Below are positions 1 to 8,785 of a DNA stretch of 64,000 nucleotides, in pieces. Every line of letters begins with the position of its first letter. Position 1 is the first letter of the stretch. The stretch is from Luteimonas mephitis DSM 12574 (lineage in GTDB: Bacteria; Pseudomonadota; Gammaproteobacteria; Xanthomonadales; Xanthomonadaceae). The translations under genes were made by a program, and so were the position numbers. The notes below the pieces were generated by a model. The model was not told the origin of the DNA. It saw only the letters and a list, made by a program, of their open reading frames with translations, and made no database searches. The DNA lies in the NCBI RefSeq assembly GCF_000422305.1, contig NZ_AULN01000012.1:207001-271000 (forward strand), written 5' to 3'.

Positions 1-1
1 G

Positions 2-100
2 GTGGTCAACGTCACCGGCGACCTGGCGATCGCGGCGATGGTGTCGAAGGGCGAGCCGGAAACCACGATGCTCGACGAGGCGGCGAAGGGCAACGGTTGA
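2..100 (+). CDS. Dicarboxylate/amino-acid:cation symporter, C-terminal end only
   Basis: Only the last 32 residues are in the window; the gene starts upstream. The piece begins VVNVTGDLAIAAMVSKGEPE and stops at TGA 98-100. The NVTGD motif followed by a short amphipathic helix is the transmembrane segment 8 signature of the SLC1/DAACS family (GltPh, GltP, DctA), where the Asn and Asp take part in Na+ and substrate binding. The protein would be an inner-membrane carrier for C4-dicarboxylates or acidic amino acids. The fragment cannot decide the substrate. Confidence 0.82.
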   Translation: MVNVTGDLAIAAMVSKGEPETTMLDEAAKGNG

Positions 101-245
101 TCGCACGCCACATCGCGACCTGACGGGCCTCCCGAACACGCCGAGGCATTGGATCGTGGGCTTGCCAAAAAGCAGGTCGAGGTTACGGGTCCGACGGCTT
201 TTCCGCGTGATCGCACGCCTCCCCGCGAGCTGGCGGTTCCGGCGC

Positions 246-334
246 GGCCGGCAGCCCTTCGGGGCGAATGCCCTCCGGCGTCCACCTTGCGACGGATGCC
301 TCCTCCTTTATTTCGCCCCGAAGGGCTGCCGGCC
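246..334. repeat. Intergenic palindrome, module A, copy 1
   Basis: A perfect 23-bp inverted repeat has arms 246-268 and 312-334 and encloses a 43-nt loop. The same arms with small changes recur at 22618-22719 and 57709-57813. After the right arm, all three copies carry the downstream word ATCGCAG. The size and intergenic placement fit a dispersed palindromic element rather than a terminator. Confidence 0.85.
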
Positions 335-416
335 TCGCCGGGGCGTCGGATCGCAGGCTTGCCGGGGAGCCATGCTTCGCTTGGCGCTTCTACAGCCGCC
401 ACACAACTTGCAGCGC

Positions 417-512
417 CGGGTGCGGGTGCCTTTGGCGCGGAATGAAGGAGGAGGCGCCGGCCATAGGCCGACGCCGGGCGACATTCGCCTATAGGGCACC
501 CGTGCCCGGCGC
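417..512. repeat. Intergenic palindrome, module B, copy 1
   Basis: An imperfect inverted repeat has a left arm around 418-442 and a right arm around 483-508. It follows module A by about 85 bp. The same A-then-B order and similar spacing are seen at 22618-22888, so the two modules appear to form one composite element. Confidence 0.7.
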
Positions 513-585
513 CCCCGCGTCCAGAATGGCGTCGCCGAGTGATCCGAATCGAACTGTCGGAGGCGTAGCCCCGACCTGCTGCTTT

Positions 586-613
586 TTGCTTCCCCGCGGG
601 GGCGTGGGACAAT
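586..613 (+). promoter_or_regulatory. Possible sigma-70 promoter of tkt
   Basis: TTGCTT (586-591) and GACAAT (608-613) are separated by 16 bp, each matching four of six consensus bases. This would start transcription near 620, leaving a leader of about 60 nt. Weak call from sequence alone. Confidence 0.3.
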
Positions 614-683
614 ACGCCGCCCGCGAATTGCCGGGCGCCGCCCTGCGGATGCGCCCGCGTCCGCATACAAGACTCCAGAGCCC

Positions 684-2675
684 ATGACGACGCCCAGCCG
701 CCGCGACCTCGCCAACGCCATCCGTTTCCTCGCCATCGACGCCGTGCAGGCCGCCAACTCGGGCCACCCGGGCATGCCGATGGGCATGGCCGACATCGCC
801 GAGGTGCTCTGGAACGATTACCTGGGCCACAACCCCAACAATCCGAAGTGGTTCAACCGCGACCGCTTCGTGCTCTCCAACGGCCACGGTTCGATGCTGC
901 AGTACGCGCTGCTGCACCTGTCGGGCTACGACCTGCCGATCGAGCAGATCAGGGGCTTCAGGCAGCTGGGTTCGCTGACCCCGGGCCATCCCGAGAACTT
1001 CGTCACCCCGGGCGTGGAAACCACCACCGGCCCGCTCGGGCAGGGCTTCGCCAACGCGGTGGGCATGGCGCTCGCGGAAAAGGTGCTGGCGCAGCGCTTC
1101 AACCGCCCCGAGTTCAACGTCGTCGACCACCGCACCTGGGTGTTCATGGGCGACGGCTGCATGATGGAAGGCATCTCGCACGAAGCCGCATCGCTCGCCG
1201 GCACCCTGGGCCTGGGCAAGCTGGTCGCGTTCTGGGACGACAACCACATCTCGATCGACGGCGAGGTCGAGGGCTGGTTCACCGACGACACGCCGGCGCG
1301 CTTCGAAGCCTACGGCTGGCGCGTGATCCGCGGCGTCGACGGCCACGATGCCGACGCGATCAAGGCCGCGATCGAACAGGCGCTGGCGCACGACGACAAG
1401 CCGGTGCTCATCTGCTGCCGCACCACCATCGGCTTCGGCTCGCCGAACAAGGCCGGCAAGGAGTCCTCGCACGGCGCCGCGCTGGGCAAGGACGAAGTGG
1501 AAGCCACGCGCAAGGCGCTGGGCTGGGAACATGGCCCGTTCGAGATCCCGCAGGAAATCCGCGACGGCTGGCGTGCCGGCAACGCCGGGCTGGTGCGCGA
1601 GGAACAGTGGAACCGGATGTTCGACCAGTACGCCGCGCGCCATCCTGCGCTGGCCGAGGAACTGGTGCGCCGTTCGCACGCCGAATTGCCGGAAGGCTTT
1701 GCCGCCGAGGCCGATGCCTACATCGCCAAGCTGCAGGCCGATGGCAAGGTGGTCGCCTCGCGCAAGGCCTCGCAGATGGCGATCGAGGCCTTCGCGCCGC
1801 ACCTGCCCGAACTGATCGGTGGCTCGGCCGACCTGGCCGGCTCCAACCTGACGTTGTGGAGCGGCAGCAAGTCGGTGGTGGGCGACAGCCCCAACGCCAA
1901 CTACATCTATTTCGGCGTGCGCGAATTCGCGATGACCGCGATCAGCAACGGCCTTGCCGTGCACGGCGGCTTCATTCCCTACGACGCCACGTTCCTGGTG
2001 TTCAGCGACTACGCGCGCAACGCGGTGCGGATGAGCGCGCTGATGGGCGCGCACGCGATCCACGTCTACACCCACGATTCGATCGGCCTGGGCGAGGACG
2101 GCCCCACGCACCAGCCGGTCGAGCACGTGGCGAGCCTTCGCTACATCCCCAACAACGACGTCTGGCGCCCCTGCGACGCGGTGGAGTCGGCGGTGTCGTG
2201 GCGCGCGGCGATCGAGCGCCGCGACGGCCCGACTTGCCTGGTGTTCTCGCGCCAGAACCTCGCCCACCAGCCGCGCAGCGACGCGCAGGTGGCGGACATC
2301 GCGCGCGGCGGCTACGTGCTGAAGGACAGCGCCGGCGCGCCCGGGCTGATCCTGGTCGCCACCGGCTCGGAAGTCGACCTGGCGATGCAGGCCGCCGCGC
2401 AGCTGGGCGACACGGTGCGCGTGGTGTCGATGCCGAGCACCGACGTGTTCGACCGCCAGCCTGCGGAGTACCGCGAATCGGTGCTGCCCGATGCCTGCCG
2501 CAGGCGCGTGGCCATCGAAGCCGGGGTCACCGACTTCTGGCGCAAGTACGTGGGTCTCGATGGCGCCGTGGTCGGCATCGACACGTTCGGTGCCAGCGCC
2601 CCGATCGAAGCGCTGATGCCGCACTTCGGCTTCACCGTCGAGCGCGTGGTCGAGGTGGCGAACGCCCTGCGCTGA
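684..2675 (+). CDS. tkt: Transketolase
   Basis: This 663-residue protein has the normal length for bacterial transketolase, a cytosolic thiamine-diphosphate enzyme moving two-carbon units between sugar phosphates in the pentose phosphate pathway. The N-terminus has the characteristic [13 protein letters not shown] segment. The diphosphate-binding motif starts with GDGCMMEG near residue 155 and ends around the DDNHISIDG stretch. The central pyrimidine domain contains [12 protein letters not shown], which carries substrate-binding histidines. The ATG at 684 gives the expected N-terminus. The other glycolytic genes (gap, pgk, pyk, fba) lie 19-30 kb downstream, separated by the sulfide locus. Confidence 0.97.
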   Translation: MTTPSRRDLANAIRFLAIDAVQAANSGHPGMPMGMADIAEVLWNDYLGHNPNNPKWFNRDRFVLSNGHGSMLQYALLHLSGYDLPIEQIRGFRQLGSLTPGHPENFVTPGVETTTGPLGQGFANAVGMALAEKVLAQRFNRPEFNVVDHRTWVFMGDGCMMEGISHEAASLAGTLGLGKLVAFWDDNHISIDGEVEGWFTDDTPARFEAYGWRVIRGVDGHDADAIKAAIEQALAHDDKPVLICCRTTIGFGSPNKAGKESSHGAALGKDEVEATRKALGWEHGPFEIPQEIRDGWRAGNAGLVREEQWNRMFDQYAARHPALAEELVRRSHAELPEGFAAEADAYIAKLQADGKVVASRKASQMAIEAFAPHLPELIGGSADLAGSNLTLWSGSKSVVGDSPNANYIYFGVREFAMTAISNGLAVHGGFIPYDATFLVFSDYARNAVRMSALMGAHAIHVYTHDSIGLGEDGPTHQPVEHVASLRYIPNNDVWRPCDAVESAVSWRAAIERRDGPTCLVFSRQNLAHQPRSDAQVADIARGGYVLKDSAGAPGLILVATGSEVDLAMQAAAQLGDTVRVVSMPSTDVFDRQPAEYRESVLPDACRRRVAIEAGVTDFWRKYVGLDGAVVGIDTFGASAPIEALMPHFGFTVERVVEVANALR

Positions 2676-2782
2676 ATCAGGTTCCGTGGGAACGTCGGAA
2701 GCCGCGAAGCTTTTCCGGTAAAGCCATCGCCGCTTCCGCCGCTCCTGCGGGTCCGCCATGTGCCGCGTCGCGGTAGCCGGGC

Positions 2783-4729
2783 CTACGGCGTTGTTCTTGC
2801 CAGCGCATGGCGCAGCAACCTGGCCTCCAGCCATTCGCCGACGCCCTTCGGCGCGGACAGCCCCATCCGTGCCATCGACTCGTCATCGCGCGCGCCAGGC
2901 GACAGCAGTGCCGCGGCGGCGGTGCGCGCCTTGCCGCCGGTACTGCCGGCGCGCGCCTTCAGCCAGTCCAGCGCCTTGAGCAGGCGCTGTTCGACTTCGG
3001 TGAAATCGCTGCCCAGCGGATAATCCGGCAGCGTGCCGTCGCGGCGAAACGGCGCGAGTGCTTCGCGCAGCCGCTGCGGCGTGTTGCGCGACCATGCCGG
3101 CGGAATGGTGAAGTCCGCGCGCAGCTTGCGATTGCGCTTCGCGGCGTCGACCAGGCCGTGCTGGAAGCGTGACTCGGCGATGCCGGCCATCGCGATCACG
3201 CAGTCCTCGTCGTTGCGGCCATGCAGGTCGGCGATGCCGTATTCGTTGATGTAGATGTCGCGCAGGTGGCGGGCGATGGTGCAGTGGCCGTAGTTCCAGC
3301 GGATGTTGGACTGCAGCTTGCCGCCGGCTTCGCGGGTGGCGCGCAGCAGCAGTACCGAGCGCGCATCGGGCAGCGCGTGCGCCATCGCCACGAAGTTGTA
3401 TTGGCCGCCGACGCCGGACACGATGCGCCCGTCGTCGAGGCCGTCCGAGACCGCTGCGCCCAGCGCGGTGGCCATCATGCAGGTGTTGAAGAAGCGCGCG
3501 TCGCGACGCTGCGCGCGTTCGAGCATTTCGTTGCCGCCGTACAGTTCGTTGACCTCGCTGACCGGACACATGCCGATGCCGCGACGCGTGTCGTCGTCGA
3601 GGTCGCGCAACCAGTCGTAGAAGTCCTGCGAACCCAGGTAGAACGCGCCGTGCAGGAACTGGCCGTCGCGCGCGACCAGTTCGCGCTCCATCTCGTTCGC
3701 GGTGCCGTCGTTCATGCGCTGCATCAGCGGTAGCTTGTCCACCACGCGTCGTCGCATCACGCCGCGCTGGACCAGCAGTTTGAAGCCCTCGTTGATCATC
3801 TCGCTGCAGCCGTACAGGCCCTGCTCGAACGGCCCCAGTCCGCCGCTGGCGACCACGGCGCGATGGTGTTCGAGCTCCGGGTCCAGCGCCTGCAGCACGC
3901 GCCGGTAGCTGGCGTTGTCGGTGTGGCGCAGGACCAGCGCGTGGCACAGCGCGTCCGACAGCGCACCGATGCCGACCTGCAGGGTGCCGCCGTCGCGTAC
4001 CAGGGCGCTGGCGTACAGGCCGATGGCGTGCTCGGCGTCGCCGACGGGCTGCCGCGGCAGCGCGAACAGCTTCGGATACGGCGGCGGCGGCGCGACCACG
4101 AGGTCGAAGAAGTCGAGTGGGACCGCGGCGCGGTCGCCCAGCCACGGCAGCTGCGGGTCGATCTCGGCCACCAGCAGCGGGCGCGGCGCGCCCGCCGCGG
4201 CCAGCGCGTCGAGCGTGTCGAAGGTCAGGTCGGTGTTGGACGACAGCGACAGCTGGGTACCCTCGGCGTTCGCCGCGACCTTCTGCACCATGCAGTTGAG
4301 CCCACGGTCGACCAGGGAACGCGCGACATGGGTGTAATCGAGGCTGGCGTAATGGCGCTGCGCCTGCGACGAGCCCAGCAGCGCGCCGGACTGCAGGTAG
4401 AACTCCTCGATCGTGATGTTGGCCGGCAGCGCATCGCGCTTCTGCGCGGCCACGTAAGCCAGCCGCGGGAAGTCGTCACCGAAATGACGCGCCACGAACG
4501 GGCCGAGGAAACGGCCTTCCAGTCCCTTGCCACGCGATGGCGGAGCCAGCGACAGCGCGGTGTAGAGCGTCAGCTTGCGCGCGGGATCGCGTTCGATGCG
4601 CCCGTATAACGCGTTGAGCAGGCGGTGCGGCTTGCCGATGCCCAGCGGGGCACCGACGGCCAGCGGCCCTGGAATCCGCGCCAACACGCGGTCGACGGCG
4701 AGATCGAGCGAATCGAGGAATTCGGTCAT
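2783..4729 (-). CDS. Acetyl-CoA hydrolase/transferase family protein
   Basis: A 648-residue protein of the acetyl-CoA hydrolase/CoA-transferase family (related to succinyl-CoA:acetate CoA-transferase and 4-hydroxybutyrate CoA-transferase). The glycine-rich segment LQVGIGALSDAL near residue 255 and the C-terminal GVGGQYNFVAMAHAL match the two conserved halves of the CoA-transferase fold. It is longer than the usual roughly 500-residue enzyme, with an extended middle. It converges on tkt and appears to be a single-gene unit. Substrate acyl-CoA and direction cannot be read from sequence; acetate/CoA exchange is the default inference. Confidence 0.8.
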   Translation of the reverse strand: MTEFLDSLDLAVDRVLARIPGPLAVGAPLGIGKPHRLLNALYGRIERDPARKLTLYTALSLAPPSRGKGLEGRFLGPFVARHFGDDFPRLAYVAAQKRDALPANITIEEFYLQSGALLGSSQAQRHYASLDYTHVARSLVDRGLNCMVQKVAANAEGTQLSLSSNTDLTFDTLDALAAAGAPRPLLVAEIDPQLPWLGDRAAVPLDFFDLVVAPPPPYPKLFALPRQPVGDAEHAIGLYASALVRDGGTLQVGIGALSDALCHALVLRHTDNASYRRVLQALDPELEHHRAVVASGGLGPFEQGLYGCSEMINEGFKLLVQRGVMRRRVVDKLPLMQRMNDGTANEMERELVARDGQFLHGAFYLGSQDFYDWLRDLDDDTRRGIGMCPVSEVNELYGGNEMLERAQRRDARFFNTCMMATALGAAVSDGLDDGRIVSGVGGQYNFVAMAHALPDARSVLLLRATREAGGKLQSNIRWNYGHCTIARHLRDIYINEYGIADLHGRNDEDCVIAMAGIAESRFQHGLVDAAKRNRKLRADFTIPPAWSRNTPQRLREALAPFRRDGTLPDYPLGSDFTEVEQRLLKALDWLKARAGSTGGKARTAAAALLSPGARDDESMARMGLSAPKGVGEWLEARLLRHALARTTP

Positions 4730-4818
4730 CGCGGCAGGGTACGGAGGCGGACGTTAAGGGGTGGAGTGGAGCGGGGCGTGAATGGCTGTCAGTCGAGGAC
4801 GCCGCCGCCCAGACCCCC

Positions 4819-4847
4819 TTGACACGGGCTGGATTTACGTCTGTAAT
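4819..4847 (+). promoter_or_regulatory. Strong sigma-70 promoter of the BlaI/M56 operon
   Basis: A perfect -35 TTGACA (4819-4824) and a -10 TGTAAT (4842-4847, five of six) are separated by exactly 17 bp. Transcription would start near 4854, about 20 nt before the repressor start codon. The -10 box lies inside the first operator palindrome, so repressor binding should block it. Confidence 0.85.
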
Positions 4848-4868
4848 CAATAAAAATTACGGATGTAA
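4835..4868. promoter_or_regulatory. Paired BlaI-type operators
   Basis: Two TTAC-N4-GTAA palindromes lie at 4835-4846 and 4857-4868, their centres 22 bp apart, about two helical turns. BlaI/MecI repressors bind short dyads of this general TAC/GTA kind at their own promoters. The first overlaps the -10 box and the second the expected start point. Assignment to the adjacent repressor is inference. Confidence 0.7.
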
Positions 4869-4873
4869 TCGAA

Positions 4874-5245
4874 ATGCCGATCAGCGATGCCGAAGCCCAG
4901 GTCATGCAGGTGCTGTGGGAGCGCCATCCGCGCAGCGCGGACGATGTCGTGGCCGCGCTCGCGTCCAGTACCGACTGGGCCGAGCCGACCGTGAAAACCC
5001 TGCTCAACCGGCTGCTCAACAAGGGTGCGATCGAGGCGGCCAGGCAGGGCCGCCGGTACCTCTACTCGCCGGTGCTTACGCGGCAGGCATGGACGGCGCA
5101 GCAGAGCGAAGGCTTCGTGCAGCGGATGTTTGGCGGGCGCGTCGCGCCGCTGGTCGCGCATTTCAGCGAGCGCGGCCGCCTAAGCGAGGCCGACATCGCC
5201 GAGCTGCGGCGGCTGCTGGAGGAGATCGACGATGACGCCCGCTGA
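4874..5245 (+). CDS. BlaI/MecI/CopY-family transcriptional repressor
   Basis: A 123-residue winged-helix protein with the classic family opening ISDAEAQVMQVLWE and a recognition-helix region TDWAEPTVKTLLNRLLNKG around residues 33-55. The C-terminal part is the helical dimerisation region that M56 peptidases of the BlaR1 type control by proteolysis. Length is typical. It is first in a three-gene operon; its stop overlaps the next gene by 14 nt, the arrangement seen for blaI-blaR1. It probably represses its own operon through the paired palindromes just upstream. Confidence 0.93.
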   Translation: MPISDAEAQVMQVLWERHPRSADDVVAALASSTDWAEPTVKTLLNRLLNKGAIEAARQGRRYLYSPVLTRQAWTAQQSEGFVQRMFGGRVAPLVAHFSERGRLSEADIAELRRLLEEIDDDAR

Positions 5246-6662
5246 CCTCTGCCGCTGGCTGCTGGAAAGCACCTGCGCCAGCAGCGCGGCGATCGCGCTG
5301 GTGCTGGTGCTGCGACGGCCGATGCGCGCCGCCTTCGGCGCCAACGCGGCCTACCTGCTGTGGTCGCTGCTGCCGCTGGCGGTGCTGGCCGCGTCGCTGC
5401 CGGCGCGGGTGGTGCGCGTGATGGCGTCGGATGCGATGGTCTCCGTGGGCGCGGACGTGGTTGCGGACGGCATGCCAACGGCGGCGGATGCCTGGTTCGC
5501 CGCGTGGTTGCTGCCAGCCTGGCTGGCCGGCGTGGTCGCGTTCGCGCTGTGGCAGGTCGCGCTGCAGCGGCGGTTCCATCGCAGCCTTGGCGCCGTGCGC
5601 GGCGACGCCGACGGACACCTGCGCGCCGAGCGCTGCGCCGGCTTGCCGGCGGTGGTCGGGCTGCGCGCCAGGATCGTGCTGCCGGCCGATTTCGAGGCCC
5701 GCTACAGCACCGGCGAACGCGAACTCATCCTTGCCCACGAACGCATCCACGTCGCACGCCGCGACGTGCTCGGCAACGCGCTGATCGCGGCACTGCGCTG
5801 CGTGTACTGGTTCAACCCGCTCGCGTGGATTGCCGCCGACCGCTTCCGCCGCGACCAGGAGCTGGCCTGCGACGAAACCGTCGTGACCCGCCATCCACAC
5901 GCCCGCCGCGTCTACGGCGAGGCGATGGTGAAAACCCAACTGTCGGCGATGCCGGCGCCCCTGGCCTGCCACTGGTTTGGCGGCCATCCGCTCAAGGAGA
6001 GAATTGCCATGCTCAAGCGTCCCGTTCCCGGCGCGCGTCGCGTGCTCATCGGTCTGGTCATTGCAGGCATGGTCGTGGCGGGCACCGCCTGGGCCACCTG
6101 GGCGGCACGCCCGGCGACCAAGGCGGTGACCGGCAGCGCGGCCGCCGCCACGGCCGCGGACCCGCCGGTCAAGTCGGTTGCCCATGACCGGCCGGCGCAG
6201 GCGGATGCCGACGGCAACGTGCTGACGCCGCCGAAATATCCCGCCGATGCGGTGGCCAACAAGGTGAGCGGGAAGGTGGTGCTGCTGGTCGACGTGGCCG
6301 CCGATGGCAGCGTGACCGATGCGCAGGTGGAAACGTCCGAGCCGGCAGGCGTGTTCGACCAGGCCGCGCTTGGCGCTGCGAAGGACTGGAAGATCAAGCC
6401 GGCGATGAAGGATGGCAAGCCGGTTGCCGGTCGCGTGCGGGTGCCGGTGGACTTCGACGTAAAAGGGGGCGGTGAGGACAGCGGCGCACCGATGAAGGTC
6501 GGCGCGGACAGGGAAGCCGACTCCGCCGCGCATGACTGGATCCGGATCGATACGGCCGCGGACAGCAGTGTCCAGCGGCTGGCATGTGATGTCGTCCAGG
6601 CGGACTCACGAAGCAGTGTCGTGTACTGCGGCCAGCTCAAGCGGACTGCAGGCCAGTCGTGA
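5232..6662 (+). CDS. M56 (BlaR1-like) membrane metallopeptidase with C-terminal TonB domain
   Basis: A 476-residue inner-membrane protein. Hydrophobic segments fill the first 110 residues; a zinc metallopeptidase domain follows with HERIH at 169-173 and the likely third ligand in the QELACDETVV segment near 210. After another membrane span near residues 265-285, the C-terminus from about 320 is a TonB-type domain (PPKYPADAV... ending in a predicted beta strand). In place of the BlaR1 penicillin-binding sensor there is a TonB domain, so the signal is unlikely to be a beta-lactam. It should sense something at the envelope and inactivate the upstream BlaI repressor; that role is inferred from family and context. 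Confidence 0.9.
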   Translation: MTPADLCRWLLESTCASSAAIALVLVLRRPMRAAFGANAAYLLWSLLPLAVLAASLPARVVRVMASDAMVSVGADVVADGMPTAADAWFAAWLLPAWLAGVVAFALWQVALQRRFHRSLGAVRGDADGHLRAERCAGLPAVVGLRARIVLPADFEARYSTGERELILAHERIHVARRDVLGNALIAALRCVYWFNPLAWIAADRFRRDQELACDETVVTRHPHARRVYGEAMVKTQLSAMPAPLACHWFGGHPLKERIAMLKRPVPGARRVLIGLVIAGMVVAGTAWATWAARPATKAVTGSAAAATAADPPVKSVAHDRPAQADADGNVLTPPKYPADAVANKVSGKVVLLVDVAADGSVTDAQVETSEPAGVFDQAALGAAKDWKIKPAMKDGKPVAGRVRVPVDFDVKGGGEDSGAPMKVGADREADSAAHDWIRIDTAADSSVQRLACDVVQADSRSSVVYCGQLKRTAGQS

Positions 6663-7237
6663 AGCCGAGGCCTGCATGGGCGCTGGCAGCGGTAGCGCTT
6701 TCCATCGTCGTCGCAGGCTGCGCCAGCCGCAGCGCCAGCGTCGACCACCGCATGCTGCTGCCGGAGGCTGGCGCGCGGCACGAGCTTGCGCCAACCCAGC
6801 TGTTCGTGATGCCGGTGACGCTGGCCGCACCGGAGCCCGCGTTTCCGGCCGGAGCCGATGCCGGGGTGCCGGTGGAAGTCGTCGTCTGCGCGGAAGTGTG
6901 GCTGTCCGCGGATGGCGACGTCACCCGGGTCGCGCCGTTCGACGGCACGCCGGACTGCGCGGCCGGCACGCAGCCGCGCTCGCTCGCCTATGCGCAGTCG
7001 GTGGCCGAGGCGCTGCGGCGCTGGGAGTTCACCCCGGCGATGATCTGCGAATTCCCGCCACAGTCGCTCGACAAGCGCGAGCGCGGCGACTGCACTGGTC
7101 CGGAAGTCACCGTGCGCCGGGTGCCGGTGCGGCTGGACTACGCCTTCACCTTCAACAGCCGAAATGGCAGGAAGCGCGTCGGAGTGGTGCGCAGGCCGCA
7201 GCCCGTTCCCGCGCTGCAGGACGCCGCGGCGCATTGA
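6659..7237 (+). CDS. Predicted lipoprotein with TonB-like C-terminal half
   Basis: A 192-residue protein starting at GTG 6659, which overlaps the previous stop (GTGA), so translation is probably coupled. The signal peptide ends in a lipobox (VAGC, Cys near residue 21). The rest has conserved-looking TonB-C features: a VEVVVCAEVWLSADGDVTRV strand pair and a WEFTPAM motif. Four further cysteines could form disulfides in the periplasm. No specific function is recognised; it most likely works with the M56/TonB protein encoded just upstream. Confidence 0.75.
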   Translation: MKPRPAWALAAVALSIVVAGCASRSASVDHRMLLPEAGARHELAPTQLFVMPVTLAAPEPAFPAGADAGVPVEVVVCAEVWLSADGDVTRVAPFDGTPDCAAGTQPRSLAYAQSVAEALRRWEFTPAMICEFPPQSLDKRERGDCTGPEVTVRRVPVRLDYAFTFNSRNGRKRVGVVRRPQPVPALQDAAAH

Positions 7238-7253
7238 GTCGATCGGCCAGCGG

Positions 7254-7883
7254 TCACTCCAGCACGTGCACCGCCGCGGTCAGGCGCTCGACCTCGTCGC
7301 CCGAGTGGCTGACGTAGACGATCGGCAGCGCGGTTTCGTCGCGCACGCGCTGCAGGTAGGGAATCAACTCTTCGCGGCGCGCCCTGTCGAGGTTCGACAG
7401 CGGTTCGTCGAGCAGCAGGATCGCGGGTTGCGACAGCAGCGCGCGGCCGATCGCCACCCGCTGCGCTTCGCCGCCGGAGAGGTTGGCGGTGCGGCGCTCG
7501 AGCAGCGCGCCGATGCCGAGCAGGGCAACCACATCGTCGAACGCGAACGAGGCCCTGCCGGCGGCGCGCCGGCCGTAGCGCAGGTTGCCGCGCACGTCGA
7601 GGTGCGGGAACAGGCGCGCGTCCTGGAACACGTAGCCGACGCGGCGCTGGTGCACCGGTACGTCGATGCCGCGCGCGCGGTCGAACAGGACGTGGCCGCC
7701 GACCTCGATGCGGCCGTCGCGCGGCGTGACCAGGCCCGCGATTGCGTGCAGCACCGAGGTCTTGCCGGCGCCGGAATGGCCGGCGAGCGCGATCACCCGC
7801 GCGTCGTCCTCGATGCGGACGTGGCGACGGAATCCCCCGACCGCTTGCGTGCCGCGTTCGAGCACGACGTCGAGCGCCAGCAT
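7254..7883 (-). CDS. modC: Molybdate ABC transporter ATP-binding protein, short form
   Basis: A 209-residue ABC ATPase. Walker A GHSGAGKT has its Lys at residue 41, the signature is LSGGEAQRVAIGRALL, and Walker B ends in ILLLDEPLSNLD. The protein stops right after the H-loop region (YVSHSGDEVERL), so it lacks the C-terminal TOBE/Mop domain that takes canonical ModC to about 350 residues and binds molybdate. The ATG overlaps the modB stop by one nucleotide (TGATG). With modB and modA upstream it should power high-affinity molybdate import at the inner membrane. Confidence 0.9.
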   Translation of the reverse strand: MLALDVVLERGTQAVGGFRRHVRIEDDARVIALAGHSGAGKTSVLHAIAGLVTPRDGRIEVGGHVLFDRARGIDVPVHQRRVGYVFQDARLFPHLDVRGNLRYGRRAAGRASFAFDDVVALLGIGALLERRTANLSGGEAQRVAIGRALLSQPAILLLDEPLSNLDRARREELIPYLQRVRDETALPIVYVSHSGDEVERLTAAVHVLE

Positions 7884-8575
7884 CAGCGCGCCTGCTCGCC
7901 GCGCTGGCGCCGCACCAGCCATTCCGATGCCAGCAGCGCCAGCAGCGAGATACCGACAGCCACCAGCGCCAGCCGCCAGATGCCGGCGTCGCCGCCGGGC
8001 ACCTGCAGCAGGCCGTAGATCGCCGACGAGATCGTCTGCGTCTCGCCGGGAATGGCGGACACGAAGGTGATCGTCGCGCCGAATTCGCCCAGCGCCTTGG
8101 CGAACGCCAGCACCGCGCCGGCAACGATGCCCGGCCAGGCCAGCGGCAGCGTCACGCTGCGGAACACCCGCCACGGCGTCGCGCCGAGCGTGGCCGCGGC
8201 CTGTTCGAGGCGGCGGTCGGCGGACTCGATCGACAGCCGGATCGTGCGCACCATCAGCGGAAATCCCATCACCGCGCTGGCCAGCGCCGCGCCGGTCCAG
8301 CGGAACGCGACGCCGACGCCGAAGTGCTGCATGAGGAAGCCGCCGACCACGCCGTTGTTGCCCAGCACCACCAGCAGCACGTAGCCGACCACCACCGGCG
8401 GCAGCACCAGCGGCAGGTGCACCAGCGCGTCGAGCAGCGCCTTGCCGAAGAAGCGCCTGCGCGCCAGCAGCCAGCCGGTCGCGATGCCGAACGGCAGGCT
8501 GGCCAGCGCGGCGACGGTGGCGACCTTCAGGCTCAGTGCGATGGCGGTCAGTTCGGCGGTGGTGAAGTCGAACAT
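7883..8575 (-). CDS. modB: Molybdate ABC transporter permease
   Basis: A 230-residue inner-membrane permease with about five to six membrane helices and the ABC-permease loop containing the ATLGATPWRVFRSVTLPLAWPG segment cut at EAA-type residues (here AATLGATPW...LP...PG). The start at MFDFTTAELTAI was chosen because it gives a standard ModB N-terminus; longer frames upstream read through a palindromic repeat. It lies between modA and modC, separated from modA by 210 bp that contain a REP hairpin. Confidence 0.92.
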   Translation of the reverse strand: MFDFTTAELTAIALSLKVATVAALASLPFGIATGWLLARRRFFGKALLDALVHLPLVLPPVVVGYVLLVVLGNNGVVGGFLMQHFGVGVAFRWTGAALASAVMGFPLMVRTIRLSIESADRRLEQAAATLGATPWRVFRSVTLPLAWPGIVAGAVLAFAKALGEFGATITFVSAIPGETQTISSAIYGLLQVPGGDAGIWRLALVAVGISLLALLASEWLVRRQRGEQAR

Positions 8576-8708
8576 GTCGGCAAAAAGGGGTCGGTGCTCC
8601 CTCCCTTGCGGCGGCAGGGGAAGGTCAAGGAGGTGCAGTTGTAGCATTGTCGCGCGGCGGCAGGCGCCCTGTGTCGATGCCGTCGCATCAGGCGAACGGC
8701 AACCTCCC

Positions 8709-8776
8709 CGCAGGAGCGACCTGGGCGCGACCTGTTTCGCCGGCAAAGCCTTGTCGCGCCCAGGTGCGCTCCTGCG
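8709..8776. repeat. REP hairpin between modA and modB
   Basis: Long inverted repeat: CGCAGGAGCG at the left and CGCTCCTGCG at the right, with the inner words CTGGGCGCGAC and GTCGCGCCCAG. Its core is the same as the perfect 24-bp palindrome at 9611-9675 and related to that at 63895-63964. Lying inside the mod operon, it may stabilise or attenuate the modA message; no T-run follows. Confidence 0.85.
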
Positions 8777-8785
8777 GGCGTGCCT

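Larger units (their letters stand above)
101..683. other. Repeat-rich intergenic spacer before tkt
   Basis: This stretch of 583 bp holds no convincing gene; its open frames lack ribosome sites and family motifs. It contains palindrome module A (246-334), module B (417-512), a short GTCGG/CCGAC hairpin of the GTAG REP type at about 556-576, and the likely tkt promoter. Confidence 0.7.

Noticed and set aside
489-2834. A 781-codon open frame antisense to tkt
   Set aside because: It mirrors the codon pattern of transketolase on a 70% G+C template, has no family motif and runs into the repeat region; tkt is certain.
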